A DNA stretch of 10,462 nucleotides from Isohypsibius dastychi. Its lineage: Eukaryota > Tardigrada > Eutardigrada > Parachela > Isohypsibiidae. The number at the start of each line of letters is the position of its first letter. The first letter of the stretch is position 1. The notes under the pieces are model-generated. The model saw only the letters and a list, made by a program, of their open reading frames with translations. It ran no database searches and was not told the DNA's origin. Location of the stretch: positions 1 to 10,462 of the forward strand of contig JAQIWT010001527.1 of NCBI GenBank assembly GCA_034696485.1, given 5' to 3'. Below are positions 7,464 to 10,462 of this stretch, piece after piece. A program made the position numbers and the translations under genes.

Positions 7464-7860
7464 GGAAATCGTACAGGAATTCGATTCTTTGTTTTGTGAA
7501 TCCGACCACCCGATATCCGTGATGAGAAGATGAAAAAACTACTATTCCGGTTCAGTGGCAATTTCCGCAATTCTACCCGCTGCTTTTTTATACCATTGAA
7601 CGAAACAACACTAAAGAATGAATTCAGGCCGGCCAATGCAGGCGCCCAAGTAAAGAATAGCCCCGAGCTGATCTAGAATTTCTACTATTTCGATGATCGC
7701 AGAATAATCGCACACCGTGTCCAATCTGCTTGTTCTTATACTCTCGTTACGAGAGTCTCGTATATTGTTGTGCCGCATTGTTACAGACTCCACTAGACAA
7801 TAACACATTTGACCTCCTGACATTTCAGCCGCATCGGAAATTGTGAATTGTCAATTGTAA
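7440..7860 (-). repeat. Copy C of the shared 5' module (upstream region, promoter, leader and first exon of the complete gene)
   Basis: On minus from about 7860, the sequence matches copy A from about 225: ATTCACA, ATGCGG, GAGGTCAAATGTGTTATTGT, AAATTCTAGATC, GGGCTATTCTT, CTTGGGCGCC. It then follows A and B through the leader to the exon-1 donor. The triplet aligned with the ATG GAG start of A and B is ACG at 7520-7518; the frame from it is open for 18 codons down to the ATG at 7463. Similarity fades inside intron 1. Confidence 0.7.
7583..7650 (-). promoter_or_regulatory. Core promoter of the FLYWCH-like gene: TATA box and upstream GGGCGCC palindrome
   Basis: On minus, TATAAAAAAG (7592-7583) is a strong TATA box, 120 bp before the ATG at 7463; transcription would start near 7560. 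CTTGGGCGCC (7650-7641) lies about 50 bp further upstream and resembles an E2F-type site (TTSSCGCC). Between them TTCAATGG occupies the place of CCAATGG in copies A and B. Conservation of this arrangement in A and B, and of the palindrome alone in D, supports a regulatory role; the factor names are inference. Confidence 0.6.
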
Positions 7861-7865
7861 ATAGA

Positions 7866-8189
7866 AAGCAAGAGACTGTCAGAGCAAAATAAATCTGGGT
7901 TATCGATTGAAACTAGATGAAAAGTTGAAATTCTGACCGAATCATCAAAACTTACCAGATTTATTTCAAAACTTTTCGAAATGGAGAAAATCAGCACAAT
8001 ATGGACGAAGATATGGAGCATATCTCGCTAACGAAAATCTATGATCCAAGATTTGATGCGGACGATCTGAGAAGATAATGACTTGATATGTGTTGACTCT
8101 GTTGGACCATCTTTCATAACTTTACTGGAACAGTGTGAATCAGCTGCACCGGAATTCCAGCTGAAAAATGCCGCAAAAAGCCTGCAGCA
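7866..8189. other. Spacer between gene C's upstream module and piece F; nothing identified
   Basis: The frames on both strands (8028-8288 minus and 8083-8352 plus) overlap each other and show no known motif. An acceptor-like TATCTTCTCAG on minus ends near 8072 but no exon could be built from it. Confidence 0.4.
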
Positions 8190-8300
8190 TTTCGCAAACA
8201 GAGAAAAATTCTCTCTTAGACGCTTCTGCTTTGTCTGTCTTACATATTTTTCACTGATGGAGAGGAGAAACTCAGTCCACTCGGACACAATTTTTAATCA
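8190..8300 (-). repeat. Piece F: inverted copy of the segment downstream of copy B's first exon
   Basis: On minus, about 8290-8190 aligns with plus 5080-5175. Shared strings include GTCC...TGGACTG, CAAAGCAGAA and AGAGAGAATTTTT in the same order with small gaps. It lies in the same orientation as copies C and D. The distance from D, after subtracting the MITE, is roughly the distance seen between the two parts in copy B. I infer D and F are the two halves of one decayed module. Confidence 0.5.
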
Positions 8301-8500
8301 TGCTTACAGGCTGCAGTGCGTATGGCGCTTACGTATACATCGAGCGAACTGAGAAAAAGAACCTATTTTCCAGGTTGGGAAAATCGTTGATTATGATTTT
8401 GATTAAAAAGTAGAATCTGGATGGGGATCTGGTTTCACCGATTAGGATGTAAAATGTCTTTAAAAGGGAGCATTCAATAAAATTCAATCGCTGTTGAAAG

Positions 8501-8969
8501 CACAATACTCTCCGATTCCTCCTAACCTGACACGCTCGTTTCACTTTAGAATGTAAGATTAGCAGGAAGTGTAAGGTTAGCCTGCACCTAAGTGAAAAAA
8601 GCTATTTATCTTCAATTTCGACATAATAACGCAGAATCCGATTACAAAATTGCAAAAAACACGAACGAGTCGCAGTAACCATAATTCGGACAATGGAACT
8701 CGATTTTGAAATGAAAAACTCTTGAATGGGGCAGACACAAGCGCTTTACACTTCTGTTTGGGGGTGATGTTGTCACCCTCATAAGCGTTTGGGCTCAAAC
8801 GCATGTCAGGTTAAGCTTGCAACCCCCTCACAACGCAGTTTAGCAGGAACTCTCCCTAATGTTATAGTCTACGAGCACCGCCGTTCCGTTCCAAAATGTA
8901 AGCCTAGCAGGAACTGTCAGCTTTGCAGGACCGCAGTTTAGCAGGAATCGGAGAGTAGCCTGTTGTGCA
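8501..8969. mobile_element. MITE-like element, about 470 bp, with inverted termini and internal TAGCAGGAA repeats
   Basis: The left end CACAATACTCTCCGATTCCT (8501-8520) is matched in inverse orientation by AGGAATCGGAGAGTA with GTTGTGC at the right (8943-8969), with a short insertion in the right arm; pairing continues as CCTAACCTG against CAGTTTAGC. Inside, TAGCAGGAA occurs at about 8560, 8840, 8904 and 8938, and a direct repeat AATGTAAGNYTAGCAGGAA occurs at 8550-8568 and 8895-8913. No coding capacity is visible. A target duplication could not be fixed because the outermost bases are ambiguous, so the superfamily is open. Confidence 0.6.
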
Positions 8970-9207
8970 CTTTTGCCGAGGCAGACTGTTCAGCTCCTCA
9001 ACTCCAGCTCAAATAAGAATTGTTGACCATATCAATCGATATTTCTGTTTCAAAACAACTTTTTCGCCCCCGAAAATTTGAATTGTGAAGGTGGCTGATT
9101 ATTTGTTTTTGATTTGAAATCTTCGAACCCTCAAACTCCATCAGAAAAATATAAAAAAACAAATCACCCGTTTCGAATCCGATACTCTTGATAACAGCCA
9201 AAGAATT

Positions 9208-9302
9208 TTCCGCAATAACACTGAACATGAATTGATCCGAGTTATTGCTGGCGCTTAGCTGACTATGACCCCAGGCTGATCTAGAAGTTCATCGGAGAAT
9301 AA
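9208..9302 (-). pseudogene. Copy D: degenerate promoter region of the FLYWCH-family module
   Basis: On minus from 9302, TTATTCTCCGAT, TTCTAGATCAGCC, GGGGTCATAG, CTAAGCGCCA (9258-9249), AATTCATGTTCAGTGTT line up with copy C (TTATTCTGCGAT, TTCTAGATCAGC, GGGGCTATTC, CTTGGGCGCC, AATTCATTCTTTAGTGTT), with one deletion of about 14 bp. Beyond this the alignment is lost. An ATG GAG at about 9135 on minus opens a 47-codon frame but cannot be aligned convincingly with the first exons. Confidence 0.6.
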
Positions 9303-9980
9303 ATGTTCACCTTTTTCATCTTGATTGTTCTCAACTTGAATTTTCGTTTATAGTTTCATTGCAGATGTATGACCTTTCATCGGAAAACGGTTTGCAGCGT
9401 CAAATTCTGCCAACAGAATTCAGAGTGAAAAACATTGTGCAATGAGACCATGAGACAATGAGACCATACTCCTAGATTGTTTCTAATATGGGTGGACATG
9501 ATTCAGTAAAATAATCGATAATCGAATGAATGGAAAGATCCCAGGAAATATTTTACAACCTAGAAATTAATGATTCAAGTTTTAAATTGACGAGTTATAT
9601 TACAAGTGAGAATTACTTTTTCACATCTTCTTGATGAATGCATTCACGTTCAACGCCGAATGAATTCTTATCAGCTGAAATGATTCGCATGCAGAAAAAA
9701 TGTGCTTTTTCCAATGGACTGCATTTCGTCAAATCACGTTTGTCTATGGTAGGGGTAATTATAGAAGTTGCAAAGTCGGAAAACATCTGTAAATATATCG
9801 CTACAGGCTTCACCAAACAGCGTTTCGACGCGCGCTTTATCTCGCTCGCTTGGATCTCGTGGCATAGATTATTGACCGCAACAGCATTGAAAATGAGTCA
9901 GGATGATCTGGACTTTCTGTTATCGCGCTAAACACAGAAAGAATAATCTCCAACTCCGTTCACAAGGGCTGTCGTTTTTG
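9303..9980. other. About 0.7 kb with no supported gene; small tandem repeat
   Basis: AATGAGACCAT occurs twice, at 9441-9451 and 9457-9467. A plus frame 9638-9931 ends with LLTATALKMSQDDLDFLLSR, which is faintly like the LTATNELEDDAFLDDLAREL stretch before the SAM-like region of the complete gene; the match is short and could be chance. No other feature was seen. Confidence 0.4.
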
Positions 9981-10074
9981 GGTCCCCGCCCCCTCATGAG
10001 CTCGACCTAGAGTCGTGGTCAAAAGCGGGGGTACCACCCTCCCCCTCTGATGAATCGACCTCGACCTAGGGTAG
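9981..10074. repeat. Two-unit tandem repeat, C-rich, about 50-bp period
   Basis: GGTCCCCGCCCCCTCATGAG followed by CTCGACCTAGAGT (9981-10013) is repeated as GGTACCACCCTCCCCCTC, ATGAATCGAC and CTCGACCTAGGGT (10030-10072) with small insertions. AGCGGGGGTACC between them is also partly complementary to the first unit, so a hairpin is possible. Confidence 0.65.
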
Positions 10075-10106
10075 AATCGCTATCTGTTAACCACATAATA
10101 ACCGGG

Positions 10107-10223
10107 CACACCATAGCTAGCCTTCGAAAGCAATATCAAAATTACAGAGCATCAATTATCATATCAACAAAGAGGTCGCTGATCCCTCTGTGGAAAGAGA
10201 TCGTGAAATTTCTCGCTGAAAAC
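10107..10223 (+). pseudogene. Fragment E: isolated copy of the C-terminal block of the FLYWCH-like protein
   Basis: The translation TIASLRKQYQNYRAS...TKRSLIPLWKEIVKF matches residues 291-329 of the complete gene (minus 6066-5950) without gaps, 24 of 39 residues identical. The frame extends from an ATG at 10050 to a stop at 10370, but the flanks are unlike the gene and no FLYWCH finger precedes it. The frame has stayed open, so either it is a last-exon remnant or a divergent exon of a paralogue whose other exons I do not recognise. Its strand is opposite to the complete gene. Confidence 0.6.
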
Positions 10224-10462
10224 AGGGGCGAATTCTCAACAGTGGATAATGCATCAACAGTACGCCACCATCCAGGAACTTCGATACCCTTTGATCGACA
10301 GTGTCATCATTTCACCGACAAACAAATGAACAAACACGTCCAAGAAGACATTGGCACACTACAAATATAGGTTATCTGAAATGATTACCAGGAAAACACG
10401 AAATCCCGGCAACCCCATTTCGCGGATATAATCCCGACGCACCCCTAGCCTCTCCCTCCCCC
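10224..10462. other. Right flank, nothing identified
   Basis: The frame of fragment E continues to 10370 with His-rich sequence not found in the complete gene. The last 30 bases are C-rich. No regulatory or RNA feature was recognised. Confidence 0.4.

Noticed and set aside
9638-9931. 97-codon frame as a paralogue of the SAM-like exon
   Set aside because: Resemblance is limited to LTAT and a few acidic residues; too short to exclude chance.
1-10462. CRISPR array, bacterial operon, phage or defence system
   Set aside because: No regularly spaced repeats, no tightly packed long frames, and clear spliceosomal introns instead.

Overview
This window is eukaryotic nuclear DNA, most likely from an invertebrate animal. 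The base composition is AT-leaning, with consensus GT-AG splice sites and short introns (about 75-240 nt), decayed DNA transposons, homopolymer and microsatellite tracts, and long non-coding stretches. There are no operons or ribosome binding sites. The FLYWCH-type zinc finger and BED-finger hAT remnant fit a metazoan; the species cannot be named from the sequence.

The main gene lies on the minus strand from 7463 to 5881. Four exons (7463-7448, 7210-6740, 6549-6460, 6359-5881) join in consistent phase (all introns phase 1) into a 351-residue protein. It has a basic N-terminus, a SAM-like helical segment and a FLYWCH-like zinc finger, so it is probably a nuclear DNA-binding or adaptor protein. 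Its promoter has a good TATA box at 7592-7583 and a GGGCGCC palindrome about 50 bp upstream.

The same 5' module (palindrome, TATA position, leader, first exon, phase-1 donor) recurs around this gene. Copy A is on + at about 225-795, copy B on + at about 4690-5180, and a decayed copy D on - at about 9302-9208, with a downstream piece F on - at about 8300-8190. A fragment of the family's C-terminal domain (E) lies on + at 10107-10223. The window therefore looks like the debris of a locally expanded gene family with one copy still apparently complete. Copies A and B keep an open first exon and a strong donor, but no recognisable later exons follow them.

Two DNA-transposon derivatives interrupt the region. 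A 1146-bp hAT-like element (2842-3987) has TAGGGTTG inverted termini, an imperfect 8-bp target duplication, G-rich subterminal arrays and a broken BED-finger transposase start on the minus strand. A roughly 470-bp MITE-like element (8501-8969) has inverted ends and repeated TAGCAGGAA motifs, and sits between D and F.

The rest (about 800-1900, 1980-2510, 4000-4690, 5180-5880, 7866-8190, 9310-9980) contains small repeats, hairpins and no supportable gene.
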